A stretch of DNA of 10,747 bases from Clostridiales bacterium (GCA_019415925.1 DXYG01000087.1:1-10747), one strand, 5' to 3'; shown: positions 1-7,418, counted from the first letter of the stretch. Notes: generated by a model from the letters alone, not told the origin. Program-made: numbers and translations.

Positions 1-43
1 CAATATATTTATTATAAATTGCGGAGAAAAAGAGGTAAATATC

Positions 44-1129
44 ATGTCTAACAGATTATTTCAGGGTATTGTACACCAGATGAAAGATGCAATTGACAGA
101 ACAATCGGCGTTATTGATGAAACTTCTGTTGTTATTGCATGCTCGGAGCTTGGAAAAATCGGCGAAGTGAACGAAAGCATCAACTCCGAAACACTCAGCT
201 CTACTGCCCCTTTTGTTATTAACGGCTATACATACAAGTCGTTTGGCAGTAATGCAAAGTATGACTATGCTGTTTTTGTACAGGGTACGGACGAATATGC
301 ACAAAAATATGCACAGCTTCTTTCTGTTTCATTTGCAAGCATCAAACAGTACTATGACGAAAAATACGACCGTTCAAACTTTATTAAAAATGTAATTCTC
401 GACAACATTCTTCCCGGCGACATTTACCTTAAAGCAAGAGAGCTTCATTTTAACAGCGAGGTTTCCCGTGTTTGTCTGCTTATCAAAATCGTTTCTAAGA
501 CAGACGTATCGGCTTATGACATAATTCAGAATCTTTTCCCCGACAAGTCAAAGGATTTTGTCATCAATATCAACGAGGCTGAAATTGCGCTTGTAAAAGA
601 AATCAAGCCCGACACAGAAAGCCGCGACCTTGAAAAGCTTGCAAGCTCTATTTCCGACACACTTTCAAGCGAGTTCTACACTCACTGCGTTGTCGGTATC
701 GGCACTACCGTTACAGGCATCAAGGACCTTGCGCGCTCATTTAAAGAGGCTCAGTCTGCGCTTGAGGTTGCAAAGGTATTTGACACCGAGCGCACAATCG
801 TAAGCTACGATAACCTCGGTATTGCCCGTCTTATCTATCAGCTTCCTACAACTCTGTGCGAAATGTTCCTTAAGGAAGTTTTCAAGCGCGGCTCAATCGA
901 AAGCCTCGACCAGGAAACTCTCTTTACTATCCAGCGTTTCTTTGAAAACAACCTCAATGTTTCCGAAACCTCACGTAAGCTGTTTGTTCACCGTAATACT
1001 CTTGTTTACAGACTTGAAAAAATCAAGAAGCTTACAGGTCTTGACCTTCGTGAATTTGAGGACGCTATTGTATTCAAGGTAGCACTTATGGTTAAGAAGT
1101 ATCTTAACGCAAGTCCTACAAAGTATTGA
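44..1129 (+). CDS. CdaR/PucR-family helix-turn-helix transcriptional regulator
   Basis: This 361-residue protein has the layout of CdaR/PucR-type regulators. The N-terminal part (about 1-110) is a poorly conserved sensor-like region. The middle (about 115-260) resembles the GGDEF-like domain of CdaR proteins. The C-terminus is a PucR-type helix-turn-helix, with the DNA-binding segment around residues 299-327 (FFENNLNVSETSRKLFVHRN, then the conserved TLVYRLEKI). Members usually act as cytoplasmic activators of metabolic genes such as sugar diacid or purine use; the ligand here cannot be read from sequence. The ATG at 44 is preceded by AGAGG at about 31-35, a good ribosome binding site. No metabolic target gene lies beside it. 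The next operon is ftsEX, separated by a hairpin, so co-regulation is uncertain. Family assignment is secure; specific function is not. Confidence 0.85.
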   Translation: MSNRLFQGIVHQMKDAIDRTIGVIDETSVVIACSELGKIGEVNESINSETLSSTAPFVINGYTYKSFGSNAKYDYAVFVQGTDEYAQKYAQLLSVSFASIKQYYDEKYDRSNFIKNVILDNILPGDIYLKARELHFNSEVSRVCLLIKIVSKTDVSAYDIIQNLFPDKSKDFVININEAEIALVKEIKPDTESRDLEKLASSISDTLSSEFYTHCVVGIGTTVTGIKDLARSFKEAQSALEVAKVFDTERTIVSYDNLGIARLIYQLPTTLCEMFLKEVFKRGSIESLDQETLFTIQRFFENNLNVSETSRKLFVHRNTLVYRLEKIKKLTGLDLREFEDAIVFKVALMVKKYLNASPTKY

Positions 1130-1158
1130 TAATTTTATTGAATCGTTTTAACAAGTCG

Positions 1159-1190
1159 GGGTGTATATTAAATAAAATTTATATACGCCC
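1159..1190 (+). terminator. Hairpin downstream of the CdaR-type regulator, probable terminator
   Basis: GGGTGTATA (1159-1167) pairs with TATACGCCC (1182-1190) through nine pairs, one a G-T wobble. An inner TAAAT/ATTTA stem continues it with a three-base AAA loop and one bulged T. The downstream stretch TTGCTTGCTGTT is only moderately T-rich, so termination may be partial. It sits 30 bases after the regulator's stop and about 65 bases before ftsE, which suits a boundary between two transcription units. A second small hairpin (GTGC 1219-1222 with GCAC 1230-1233) lies in the ftsE leader and has no evident role. I found no convincing promoter for ftsE in this gap. Confidence 0.5.
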
Positions 1191-1255
1191 TTGCTTGCTG
1201 TTATATCGTATTCAGCCGGTGCTGTTTTGGCACGGAACCCAAATAAGGTGAATTT

Positions 1256-2017
1256 ATGATTGATTTTGAAAATGTATCTAAAACGTACCCCAACGGTACT
1301 CATGCGCTTTATGATGTAACTTTACATATAGATAAGGGCGAATTTGTTTTTATTGTAGGCTCTTCGGGTGCAGGTAAGAGTACGTTCCTGAAGCTTATTA
1401 TGCACGAGGAAACTCCTACTTCGGGCGAAATTGTAATCAACGGCAAGAAAACTTCAAAGCTAAAGCGCAGACAAGTGCCTTATCTTCGCCGTCATATGGG
1501 CATAGTTTTTCAGGATTTCAGACTTATCGAAAAGATGAATGTTTTTGATAACGTAGCCTTTGCTATGCGAGCAGTAGGCGAGAGTACCGCAACTATCAAA
1601 AAGAGAGTGCCTTATGTTCTTGACCTTGTCGGACTGAAAGACAAGATGAAGGACAAGCCCAGCGAGCTTTCGGGCGGTGAGCAGCAGCGAGTAAGCCTTG
1701 CAAGAGCACTTGTAAATAATCCCGAAATCATCATTGCCGATGAACCCACCGGTAACGTTGACCCCGAGATGTCGCATGAGATTATTGAGCTTCTCAGTGA
1801 AATCAACGCAAAGGGCACTACTGTCCTTGTCGTAACCCACGAGCACGAGCTTGTACGTGAGTTCCACCACAGGGTAATCACAATTGACCACGGAAAAGTT
1901 ATCGGCGACACAAAGGACAACAGCGTCGGTGTTCAGTATTCTGATGATTACGACGGCTACGATGATTATGATGATGTTCCGCAGTATCCGGATAATGCGG
2001 TTGTTCTGCCCGACTGA
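1256..2017 (+). CDS. ftsE: Cell division ATP-binding protein FtsE
   Basis: This is the ABC-type ATPase subunit of the FtsEX complex. It couples cytoplasmic ATP hydrolysis to activation of peptidoglycan hydrolases outside the membrane. All ABC motifs are present: Walker A GSSGAGKST (35-43), Q-loop Q86 in VFQDFRLI, signature LSGGE (138-142), Walker B IIIADE (158-163) and H-loop H195. The VFQDFRLI wording is typical of FtsE rather than of lipoprotein exporters. AAGGTG at about 1246-1251 precedes the ATG at 1256. At 253 residues it is longer than the usual 220-230. The excess is an acidic, Tyr-rich tail (about 228-253, YSDDYDGYDDYDD and following), which is unusual. ftsX starts 36 bases downstream, so the two are surely co-transcribed. 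Confidence 0.96.
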   Translation: MIDFENVSKTYPNGTHALYDVTLHIDKGEFVFIVGSSGAGKSTFLKLIMHEETPTSGEIVINGKKTSKLKRRQVPYLRRHMGIVFQDFRLIEKMNVFDNVAFAMRAVGESTATIKKRVPYVLDLVGLKDKMKDKPSELSGGEQQRVSLARALVNNPEIIIADEPTGNVDPEMSHEIIELLSEINAKGTTVLVVTHEHELVREFHHRVITIDHGKVIGDTKDNSVGVQYSDDYDGYDDYDDVPQYPDNAVVLPD

Positions 2018-2053
2018 TTTGCTCGGACAAATACAGTTTGAAAGGATAATGTT

Positions 2054-2950
2054 ATGAAAGGCTTTGGCTATCTGACAAAGGAAGGCTTGAAAAACGTATG
2101 GAGCAACCGAATAATGAGTATCGCTTCTGTTTGCGTGCTTGTAAGCTGTCTTGTTCTTACAGGTGCGGCGGCACTTTTTTCAATTAACGTTGCTCAGGTC
2201 GTTGAATCTGTCGGTGATTCAAACGAAACGACCGTTTATATTAAATCAGACGTATCACAGCTTGAGGCTGTTTACATAGGAAAAGATATTGAAAAGATAA
2301 GCAATGTTGCCTCGGCTACCTTTTACTCAAAAGAAGAGGCTTTTAAACAGTATAAGGAAGAACTTGGCGAGGAGCTTTTCAACAAAATTGAGGACCGAAA
2401 TCCTCTGCCCGATTCCTTTATTGTGGTAATGGACGATTTGTCGCTCTATGACGACACCGTTGCCCAGATATTGAAAATTGACGGCGTTGACAGTATCAAC
2501 GACCACAGAGAGCTTGCTAAAAAGCTTACCGACATCAGCAGTCTTGTAAACGTAATCTGCATTGGCGTTGTTGCCGCACTTATGATTATCTCAATTTTCA
2601 TCATTGCAAATACAATCCGTGCAACTATGTATTCAAGAAGATTTGAAATCAGCATTATGAAGTCAGTCGGTGCAACGAACTCGTTTGTTCGTATGCCGTT
2701 CCTCGTTGAGGGTATGGTAATCGGCTTGATTTCCGCAGCTGTTTCAACGGGAGGTATAGCACTTTTATATGAGGCTGTTATGGGCGCAATCACAAGTATG
2801 ATTCCGTTTACATATATTCCTCTGGCTAATGTGATTATCTACGTTGCCGTTGCGTTTACAGTGGCAGGTGTGGTAATAGGTTTCTTCGGAAGCTTTATTT
2901 CAATTCGCAAGTATCTCAAAAAAGAAGGTAATGAAATTCTCGGCTGGTAA
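2054..2950 (+). CDS. ftsX: Cell division protein FtsX, membrane subunit of FtsEX
   Basis: This is the integral membrane partner of FtsE. The 298-residue protein has the FtsX plan: a short cytoplasmic N-terminus, a first membrane helix (about 21-45), an extracellular domain (about 46-163) that in relatives contacts the coiled coil of the hydrolase, then three membrane helices (about 164-188, 218-242 and 258-286). The cytoplasmic segment RRFEISIMKSVGAT after helix 2 is the conserved FtsX/MacB-type coupling region. The start at 2054 is set by GAAAGGA at 2040-2046; a nearer ATG at 2049 is out of frame. It follows ftsE by 36 bases and precedes the M23 peptidase gene by 20 bases, matching the FtsEX-plus-hydrolase arrangement. 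No truncation is seen. Confidence 0.95.
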   Translation: MKGFGYLTKEGLKNVWSNRIMSIASVCVLVSCLVLTGAAALFSINVAQVVESVGDSNETTVYIKSDVSQLEAVYIGKDIEKISNVASATFYSKEEAFKQYKEELGEELFNKIEDRNPLPDSFIVVMDDLSLYDDTVAQILKIDGVDSINDHRELAKKLTDISSLVNVICIGVVAALMIISIFIIANTIRATMYSRRFEISIMKSVGATNSFVRMPFLVEGMVIGLISAAVSTGGIALLYEAVMGAITSMIPFTYIPLANVIIYVAVAFTVAGVVIGFFGSFISIRKYLKKEGNEILGW

Positions 2951-2970
2951 TCCGTGAAAGGAGAAAAGTA

Positions 2971-4263
2971 ATGAACAGATTAAAAAGGATCCTGTGCGCT
3001 CTTTTAAGCGTCTGCATTATTTCAATGCCCGCAGCACTTTCAGCCACATCAGTGGGTGCAGAAAGTATTGATTCCTTGCAGCAGCAGCTTCAGGAGCTTG
3101 AACAGAAAAATGATGAATATCAGGATATTCTTGATAAAACTCAGTCTGATATTGATGAAAAAGAAAAGTACAACGAGGCTCTTGTAAGCAAAATTGAAGT
3201 TCTTGACGACAAAATTGCACTTACAAGAGAATCAATCAGCGACCTCAATGACAGCATCGAGGCAAAGCAGAAGGATATTGACCAGGCTAACGAGGATATC
3301 GACGGTCAGCTTGATACACTCTGCGAGCGTTTAAGAACAATCTATATGGCAGGCAACGCAAGCGATATTGAGATTATCTTCGGTGCAAAGGACTTTTCAG
3401 ATTTTATCGATAAGGTATCACTTATTAAGACTCTTTCAAATTATGATAAAGAGCTTATTGACGATATCAACGTAAAGCTTGAAAAGATTACTGAGCAGAA
3501 AACTGCTCTTGAAGAGGATAAGACAGAGCTTGAAGAGCAGGAGGCTTCTCTTGAAGATGACCAGGCAGAGCTTAACAAGCTTCTTGAAGAAAACGAGGAA
3601 ACTCTACGTAACCTCTATTCTTCTAATCAGAACGCAAAAACAGCTCTTGAAAATGCAGCTGATGAAAGCGAAGCTATTGAAAATCAGATAAGAGAATATT
3701 ACAGAAAACAGCAGGAGCAAGCTGCACAGCAGAACAATAACAATTCTAACTCAGGCAATAACAATGGTTCAAATAACAGTCCTGCCGACAACGGCGGCAG
3801 TCCCTCTGTTCCCGTACAGCCCAATACTCCGGATATTGATGTTCCGTCAGGTTCAGGCTTTACATGGCCTGCACCCGGCTGCTATGTTATTACTTCTCCT
3901 TATGGAGAGGACAGAGGTTACAGCCACGGCGGTGTAGATATCGGAACACCTATGGGCACTACGATTGTAGCGGCTGACAGCGGTACAGTAATTGCAGTGA
4001 ACAACAGTTGCCCACACAACTGGGGCAAAAACGGAAGCTGCGGCTGCGGCGGCGGTTTCGGTAACTATGTGTTTATCGACCACGGCAACGGCAAGATTAC
4101 TATTTACGGTCACCTTACAAACGCTGTTGCAAGCTACGGTCAGTATGTTTCAAAGGGTCAGACAATAGGCTATGCCGGTTCAACAGGTAACTCAACAGGA
4201 CCTCACCTCCATTTTGAGTGCCGTTATAACGGTGTTAAGTACAACCCGATGACTGAATTTTAA
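2971..4263 (+). CDS. Secreted coiled-coil M23 peptidoglycan peptidase, probable FtsEX-activated hydrolase
   Basis: The 430-residue product is built like EnvC-type and other FtsEX-linked hydrolases. A signal peptide covers residues 1-30, with likely cleavage after VGA. Two long charged coiled-coil stretches follow (about 32-125 and 150-245), then a low-complexity Gln/Asn/Ser/Pro linker (about 246-292) and a C-terminal M23 (LytM) metallopeptidase domain. The zinc and catalytic residues appear intact: H319 and D323 (HGGVD), H381 (YGHL), and H412 and H414 (HLH). This is unlike E. coli EnvC, which lacks an active site, so this protein probably cuts the cell wall itself. A Cys/Gly-rich insert in the catalytic domain carries C347, C357 and C359. 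AAAGGAG just before the ATG is a strong ribosome binding site. Its position 20 bases after ftsX argues that FtsEX controls its activity through the coiled coil. Confidence 0.93.
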   Translation: MNRLKRILCALLSVCIISMPAALSATSVGAESIDSLQQQLQELEQKNDEYQDILDKTQSDIDEKEKYNEALVSKIEVLDDKIALTRESISDLNDSIEAKQKDIDQANEDIDGQLDTLCERLRTIYMAGNASDIEIIFGAKDFSDFIDKVSLIKTLSNYDKELIDDINVKLEKITEQKTALEEDKTELEEQEASLEDDQAELNKLLEENEETLRNLYSSNQNAKTALENAADESEAIENQIREYYRKQQEQAAQQNNNNSNSGNNNGSNNSPADNGGSPSVPVQPNTPDIDVPSGSGFTWPAPGCYVITSPYGEDRGYSHGGVDIGTPMGTTIVAADSGTVIAVNNSCPHNWGKNGSCGCGGGFGNYVFIDHGNGKITIYGHLTNAVASYGQYVSKGQTIGYAGSTGNSTGPHLHFECRYNGVKYNPMTEF

Positions 4264-4289
4264 TTTCATATGCGTTAATTAAAAACCTC

Positions 4290-4336
4290 ACCCTCGCATA
4301 TACTTTTATTAAGTATTTATGCGGGGGTATTTTTTT
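4290..4336 (+). terminator. Strong intrinsic terminator of the ftsEX-M23 operon
   Basis: ACCCTCGCATA (4290-4300) pairs with TATGCGGGGGT (4318-4328), with one wobble. An inner TACTT (4301-4305) and AAGTA (4311-4315) stem encloses a TTATT loop, leaving a two-base bulge on the 3' side. A run of seven T residues (4330-4336) follows directly. It lies 27 bases after the M23 peptidase stop. Its T-run overlaps the TTG start of the next open reading frame, which is unusual. Confidence 0.9.
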
Positions 4337-5162
4337 GATTACAACACTTTCTATAAACCGTCCCGAAAAACCAAAGGGAATTAAAAAGCTTTTTTATCTT
4401 ATAAAAAAAGACAAGGTTGAGGTTGAAATAAAAAAGGCGAGAGGCGTAAGCGTAAAGCAACTTACATATACAAGCTACAGCGGGAAAATCAGGCTCGACA
4501 AAATCGACTGCATAATCGGTGCACAGCGCAATCATTTGGTATGTTCTTCTACTCTGAAATTTCCCGAAAACAGCGGCTACAGACGCTTTTTTTCAAACGC
4601 ATTTTCAAAGCGGCTCTGCACAAATATGGCTATGAGTGCAATTGAAGGGTGCGTTCGTCCCGAAACGCTCAAAGTAGGAATTTATGACCCCGACGGTGAC
4701 TCACACGATATTTTGTTTCACGTTCTCAAGCGTTGCTCCGACGTCAAGGTTGTGACAAACGATTTCAATTCATATCAGTACGAGCTTGAAAGGGCAATGG
4801 ATGAACTTGGGGCGTCGGCAGTTGTCACGAAAAATATTTCCGAATTGTGCGACCGCCTATTTGTAATTGCGCCTTGCGTAATTGAAGAAAAACTGCCGCT
4901 TAAGCAGGAAACGCTTGTGCTGACAACAGGCTGTCCGAAAGTTCCGTCAAGCGGCTTGGTTTATTACAAATATCACCTAAGAATGCCAAACGGCTTCGAC
5001 CTCTTAAAGCCAAAGGATTTTGACGAGGAATACTTTTGCTCGTCACTCTACACGCTCGCTTCGCAGTATGAGCTTGGCTCGATTGTGCCTTTGCTTTGTC
5101 GAAATTACTCCTCCTCGCAAACAGTAAAATCACTTTGTGCATATCTTAACCGTTTTGCTTGA
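4335..5162 (+). CDS. Uncharacterised conserved-looking protein upstream of greA
   Basis: I do not recognise a named family. The 275-residue product has no signal peptide or clear membrane helix. Residues 1-60 are very Lys-rich (KKLFYLIKKDKVEVEIKKAR). Around 112-180 the sequence LKVGIYDPDGDSHDILFHVL and what follows suggests an alternating strand-helix, Rossmann-like domain, but no complete nucleotide-binding signature is evident. Several Cys residues are spread through it without a zinc-like pattern. The only plausible start is the TTG at 4335; the first internal ATG codons fall near 4626. GGGGG at 4323-4327 could be a weak ribosome binding site. Start and site both sit in the preceding terminator hairpin and T-run. 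An upstream ATT at 4308 is a less likely start. Its stop overlaps the greA promoter. Length and core-like codon use support a real gene; function is unknown. Confidence 0.75.
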   Translation: MITTLSINRPEKPKGIKKLFYLIKKDKVEVEIKKARGVSVKQLTYTSYSGKIRLDKIDCIIGAQRNHLVCSSTLKFPENSGYRRFFSNAFSKRLCTNMAMSAIEGCVRPETLKVGIYDPDGDSHDILFHVLKRCSDVKVVTNDFNSYQYELERAMDELGASAVVTKNISELCDRLFVIAPCVIEEKLPLKQETLVLTTGCPKVPSSGLVYYKYHLRMPNGFDLLKPKDFDEEYFCSSLYTLASQYELGSIVPLLCRNYSSSQTVKSLCAYLNRFA

Positions 5163-5187
5163 CAAGCGGCGGTAAAACGCATATAAT
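5159..5187 (+). promoter_or_regulatory. Perfect-consensus sigma-A promoter for greA-lysS
   Basis: TTGACA (5159-5164) and TATAAT (5182-5187) are separated by exactly 17 bases, matching the vegetative consensus in all twelve positions. Transcription should start near 5194, leaving a leader of about 50 bases before greA. The -35 box overlaps the TGA stop (5160-5162) of the upstream gene, so greA is expressed independently of it. Confidence 0.9.
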
Positions 5188-5244
5188 AAATCTATATGCA
5201 GTTTTTTATGCACATTAATTCCTAATACGAAAGGACGAAATAAA

Positions 5245-5727
5245 ATGGCAGCTAAACCAACAATGCTTACTGCGGAAGGTCTTAAAAATCTTGAAGAGGA
5301 GCTTGCGGAGTTACAAAACGTAAAACGTAAGGAAATTGCAGAAAAAATCAAAGTAGCTCGTTCATACGGCGACTTGTCCGAGAACAGCGAATATGATGAT
5401 GCCAAAAACGAACAGGCAATTATGGAGGCAAGAATCGCAACTATCGAGGCTATTCTTAAAACTGCCGTAATTATTGATGAGTCCAATACATCAAACGAGC
5501 ACGTTCACCTCACGTCTGTTGTTACAATCGAGATGATAAAAACCGGTAAACAGTATAAGTATAAGATTGTCGGTTCAGGTTCAAACGAAACCAACCCCAG
5601 AGAAGGCAAAATCTCTGACGAATCACCAATCGGCAGAGCACTAATGGATAAGAGCGTAGGCGACGTTGTCGAGGTTGAAACTCCCGGCGGCGTTCAGGCT
5701 ATCAAGATTGTTGAAATTTCTAAATAA
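5245..5727 (+). CDS. greA: Transcription elongation factor GreA
   Basis: GreA binds RNA polymerase through its secondary channel and stimulates cleavage of backtracked transcripts, rescuing stalled complexes. The 160-residue length is normal. The N-terminal coiled coil (about 10-75) carries the acidic tip motif YGDLSENSEYDDAK, in which D43 and E46 correspond to the metal-coordinating acidic residues of the E. coli protein. The C-terminal FKBP-like domain (about 85-160) ends with the typical GDVVEVETPGG strand. AAGGA at 5231-5235 lies nine bases before the ATG. A consensus promoter sits just upstream, and lysS follows after a short gap, an arrangement common in Clostridia. Confidence 0.97.
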   Translation: MAAKPTMLTAEGLKNLEEELAELQNVKRKEIAEKIKVARSYGDLSENSEYDDAKNEQAIMEARIATIEAILKTAVIIDESNTSNEHVHLTSVVTIEMIKTGKQYKYKIVGSGSNETNPREGKISDESPIGRALMDKSVGDVVEVETPGGVQAIKIVEISK

Positions 5728-5739
5728 GAATTAAATTAG

Positions 5740-5775
5740 CGGAAATATGCCGTAAGGTTTATTTCCGTTTGATTT
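5740..5775 (+). terminator. Hairpin between greA and lysS, possible weak terminator or attenuator
   Basis: CGGAAATA (5740-5747) and TATTTCCG (5760-5767) form a perfect eight-pair stem. Inside, CC and GG close a GTAA loop of the stable GNRA type. The downstream sequence TTTGATTT is T-rich but short. It could reduce read-through into lysS or stabilise the greA end of the message. Because no separate lysS promoter is evident, I expect partial read-through. It is not a T-box: the gap is too short and lacks those elements. Confidence 0.4.
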
Positions 5776-5798
5776 GCAAAAGTGAAGGGAATGTTAAT

Positions 5799-7289
5799 AT
5801 GAGTCAGAAGCCCCAGCAGGCTAATACAAGCGATGTAATCAAGGTAAGGTATGAAAAGCTTGACGCACTCAGAGAGGCAGGCAGGGACCCGTTTGTAATT
5901 ACAACAAGCGACCGTGACACACTTACCGAAACAATAAAGAATAATTTTGAAGAATACGAAAACAAAGATGTCTGCGTTGCAGGCAGACTGCTTTCAAAGC
6001 GCGGCAAGGGCAAGGTTTCGTTTATGGACTTGCACGACCGCAGCGGCAAAATTCAGATTTTTGCTAAATTTGACGATTTGGGCGAAGAAGAATACGGATT
6101 CCTCAAAAAGTGGGATATCGGCGACATTGTCGAGGTAAAGGGCTTTGTTTTCAAAACTCAGATGGGCGAGATTTCCGTTCACGCAAAAGAGGTAAGACTT
6201 CTTTCAAAGTCACTCAAGCCGCTCCCCGAAAAGTATCACGGACTTACAAACACCGACCTACGTTACCGTCAGCGTTACGTTGACCTTATAATGAATCCAG
6301 AGGTTAAGGATACTTTTGTAAAGCGTTCAAAAATCATCAGCAGTATCCGCAGATACCTCGATTCACAGGGCTTTATGGAGGTTGAAACTCCAATGCTCGT
6401 TTCAAATGCAGGTGGTGCATCGGCTCGTCCTTTTGAAACTCACTTCAATGCGCTTGACGAGGACTTAAAGCTCCGTATTTCTCTTGAGCTTTACTTAAAG
6501 CGTCTTATCGTAGGCGGACTTGAAAAGGTTTACGAAATCGGCAGAGTATTCCGCAACGAGGGTGTTGACACAAGACACAATCCCGAATTTACGCTTATGG
6601 AGCTTTATCAGGCTTATACCGACTATAACGGTATGATGGACTTGACCGAAAATCTTTATCGTCACGTTGCGCAGGAGGTTCTCGGCACAACAAAAATCTC
6701 ATATAACGGCGTTGAAATGGACTTAGGCAAGCCCTTTGAGAGAATTACAATGCTTGACGCAGTCAAGAAGTATTCGGGCGTTGACTTCAACGAAATCCAC
6801 TCTGACGAAGAGGCAAAGGCTGTTGCAAAGGAAAAGGGTGTTGAATTTGAGGACAGACACAAGAAGGGCGACATTCTCAATCTGTTCTTCGAGGAATTTG
6901 CCGAGGAGCATATGGTTCAGCCTACATTTGTTATGGACCACCCGATTGAAATTTCACCGCTCACAAAGAAAAAGCCTGACAACCCGGAGTACGTAGAGCG
7001 TTTTGAGTTCTTTATGAACGGCTGGGAAATGGCAAACGCTTATTCAGAGCTTAACGACCCGATTGACCAGAGAGAGCGTTTCAAGGCTCAGGAGGAACAG
7101 CTCGCGCAGGGTGACGAGGAAGCAAACACAACCGACGAGGACTTCCTCAATGCACTCGAAATCGGTATGCCCCCGACAGGCGGCATAGGCTTCGGTATCG
7201 ACAGAATGACAATGCTGCTTACCGACTCCGCCGCAATCCGTGACGTTCTCCTCTTCCCGACAATGAAGTCCTTACCGAACGACAAGTAA
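5799..7289 (+). CDS. lysS: Lysyl-tRNA synthetase, class II
   Basis: This enzyme charges tRNA-Lys with lysine using ATP. The 496-residue product has the class II LysRS plan: an N-terminal OB-fold anticodon-binding domain (about 50-145, including GRLLSKRGKGKVSFMDLHD), then the catalytic domain. Motif 1 lies near FMEVETPMLV. Motif 2 contains FRNEGVDTRHNPEFT, with R252 and E254 near ATP. Motif 3 is GIGFGIDRMTMLL, with R469. I chose the ATG at 5799 because AAGGGA (5785-5790) is correctly spaced before it; the frame stays open to a TTG at 5769 that lacks such a site. It follows greA by about 70 bases and is probably transcribed from the greA promoter. It appears complete and is the last clear core gene before the accessory DNA. 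Confidence 0.97.
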   Translation: MSQKPQQANTSDVIKVRYEKLDALREAGRDPFVITTSDRDTLTETIKNNFEEYENKDVCVAGRLLSKRGKGKVSFMDLHDRSGKIQIFAKFDDLGEEEYGFLKKWDIGDIVEVKGFVFKTQMGEISVHAKEVRLLSKSLKPLPEKYHGLTNTDLRYRQRYVDLIMNPEVKDTFVKRSKIISSIRRYLDSQGFMEVETPMLVSNAGGASARPFETHFNALDEDLKLRISLELYLKRLIVGGLEKVYEIGRVFRNEGVDTRHNPEFTLMELYQAYTDYNGMMDLTENLYRHVAQEVLGTTKISYNGVEMDLGKPFERITMLDAVKKYSGVDFNEIHSDEEAKAVAKEKGVEFEDRHKKGDILNLFFEEFAEEHMVQPTFVMDHPIEISPLTKKKPDNPEYVERFEFFMNGWEMANAYSELNDPIDQRERFKAQEEQLAQGDEEANTTDEDFLNALEIGMPPTGGIGFGIDRMTMLLTDSAAIRDVLLFPTMKSLPNDK

Positions 7290-7291
7290 GA

Positions 7292-7315
7292 AAACCCCAG
7301 TATTTATGCGGGTTT
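7292..7315 (+). other. Stem-loop immediately after lysS
   Basis: AAACCC (7292-7297) pairs with GGGTTT (7310-7315) across a 12-base loop. No run of T follows (TCGGGACTTTCC), so it is a poor terminator. Fourteen bases of loop and 3' arm (7299-7312) are identical to 4312-4325 in the terminator after the M23 peptidase gene. It may be a degraded terminator or part of a recombination site. Confidence 0.4.
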
Positions 7316-7346
7316 CGGGACTTTCCAAACCGAATAAATTTACCTC

Positions 7347-7386
7347 TTTACACCAAATTTACACCAATCGGTGCTAAAAACGGTGC
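7347..7386 (+). repeat. Cluster of short direct and inverted repeats after lysS
   Basis: TTTACACCAA occurs twice in tandem with an 11-base period (7347-7356 and 7358-7367). It is followed by CGGTGC twice with a 12-base period (7369-7374 and 7381-7386). The CACC and GGTG cores are reverse complements, so the whole is a nested inverted arrangement. Such arrays resemble tyrosine-recombinase binding sites. They sit exactly where the core genes end and accessory genes begin, but no integrase gene is in view. Confidence 0.5.
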
Positions 7387-7418
7387 AGAGACTAAAAAAT
7401 CGCATAATTTACGGAATG

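Noticed and set aside
1460..1891. Long minus-strand open frame opposite ftsE
   Set aside because: It lies wholly inside a clear ABC ATPase gene, has no ribosome site and its product resembles nothing; it is a codon-bias shadow.
5769..5798. Ten extra N-terminal residues for lysyl-tRNA synthetase from a TTG at 5769
   Set aside because: No ribosome site precedes the TTG, it falls at the end of a hairpin, and AAGGGA is spaced correctly for the ATG at 5799.
5728..5798. T-box or other riboswitch before lysS
   Set aside because: The gap is only about 70 bases and contains one simple hairpin; T-box conserved elements are absent.
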